40,460 nucleotides of DNA from Palsa-851 sp035534435 (GTDB lineage: Bacteria > Chloroflexota > Dormibacteria > Aeolococcales > Aeolococcaceae): the NCBI GenBank assembly GCA_035534435.1, contig DATLRX010000085.1, forward strand, positions 1 to 40,460. Reading direction: 5' to 3'. Each line of letters begins with the position of its first letter. Within the stretch, counting starts at the first letter, position 1. The position numbers and the translations under genes were made by a program. Positions 40,145 to 40,460 of this stretch are shown here, piece by piece. The notes under the pieces are model-generated. The model saw only the letters and a program-made list of their open reading frames with translations, did not search any database and was not told where the DNA came from.

Positions 40145-40459
40145 TCAGCTCTTGCTCGCGCTCCAGGTGCCCGTCTGGCCGTTCGCCCGGTCGACGTACG
40201 ACCCGGACATGCTGTTGCCGGATACCGTTCCCGTGTAGGCGACGACGCCCACTGCGCCGAAGCTGATCGCATTGCCAGACAGGGCCCCAGTGATGCGCAG
40301 GTTATCTGGGGGCGACGAGAGCTGGATGGCGCCGTTCACCGTCGACCCCGTCTGGTTCCAGGTGAGAGTAAACGTGCCCTTGAACGGTCCGCTGTACTGC
40401 CCCGTCCAGCTCCCTGCCACCTGGGCGACAGGGGCAGCCGTCGGTGTCGGGGTCGCCGG
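40145..40459 (-). CDS. C-terminal part of a probable lipoprotein (cut by window edge)
   Basis: Open from the window edge to TGA at 40147-40145. The visible 104 residues start with a Pro/Thr/Ala linker (PATPTPTAAPVAQ), as found after a lipoprotein anchor, and continue with an all-beta domain (VAGSWTGQYSGPFKGTFTL, ITGALSGNAISFGAVG, YTGTVSGNSMSGSYV). The domain's opening, VAGSWTG, resembles the start of the last domain of the membrane protein at 34394 (IVGSWNG). It probably heads the transcript carrying the 27-codon ORF, the Rhs lipoprotein and its partner. The N-terminus is outside the window. Confidence 0.65.
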   Translation of the reverse strand, partial: PATPTPTAAPVAQVAGSWTGQYSGPFKGTFTLTWNQTGSTVNGAIQLSSPPDNLRITGALSGNAISFGAVGVVAYTGTVSGNSMSGSYVDRANGQTGTWSASKS

Positions 40460-40460
40460 A

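Noticed and set aside
1..40460. tRNA, rRNA, CRISPR arrays, insertion sequences
   Set aside because: No cloverleaf-like segments, spaced short repeats, transposase genes or terminal inverted repeats were seen while reading both strands by eye; a covariance-model search would settle small RNAs.

Overview
The window is a high-GC (roughly two thirds G+C, estimated by eye) bacterial chromosome segment with densely packed genes, many overlapping start/stop codons and no RNA genes, CRISPR array or intact transposon that I can see. The gene content points to a free-living soil or freshwater actinobacterium or a related high-GC lineage such as Dormibacterota or Chloroflexota. It includes a mycothiol-dependent-isomerase-like protein, an MmpL exporter, an ABATE/CGNR regulator, a DUF6510 protein, a PHA granule locus, and several promoters with a TANNNT box only 6-8 nt before the start codon, as expected for leaderless transcripts. 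I cannot name the genus.

Layout. 1-1041: end of an unknown gene, then a small gene divergent from a CGNR zinc-finger regulator around a palindromic operator. 4555-1110 (minus): ECF sigma factor, membrane anti-sigma factor, ABC ATPase and ABC-2 permease, all overlapping. 4684-10725 (plus): GT-C-like membrane protein, FAD oxidoreductase, MmpL-type exporter with a 10-codon leader ORF, and a maleylpyruvate-isomerase-like protein. 10735-11297 (minus): a decayed COG4705-type membrane gene. 11296-13415: NatAB-like ABC exporter. 15224-13437 (minus): c-di-GMP synthase with the unusual order EAL(dead)-GAF-GGDEF, preceded by a 535-nt gap with two possible small ORFs. 17340-15760: APC permease. 17514-19470: EamA transporter, a small monooxygenase-like protein and a TetR regulator. 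25454-19480 (minus): sulfite-oxidase-like molybdoenzyme, flavin reductase, DUF6510, then a CaCA exchanger, an S9 peptidase and an MBL-fold hydrolase.

25592-29180 is a polyhydroxyalkanoate locus: phasin, XRE regulator with a histone-H1-like tail, PhaC synthase and PhaB-type reductase. PhaB makes (R)-3-hydroxyacyl-CoA, PhaC polymerises it, the phasin coats the granule, and the regulator probably acts on the palindrome between itself and the phasin. 29229-32754 holds ftsH and a GT39-type mannosyltransferase-like gene, followed on the minus strand by a quinone-oxidoreductase-like gene and a frameshifted HNH endonuclease remnant.

40460-34394 (minus) is the most unusual part. It runs from a lipoprotein-like gene cut by the window edge, through a 27-codon ORF, to a 1564-residue lipoprotein and a two-TM membrane protein. 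The large lipoprotein is built of YD/Rhs repeats, an Rhs core, a cysteine-rich linker, a von Willebrand D-like domain and two PPC-like repeats. The last three reading frames are chained by ATGA overlaps. This looks like a surface-protein system that does not match a standard Rhs toxin/immunity pair, and it is the best candidate here for undescribed biology.
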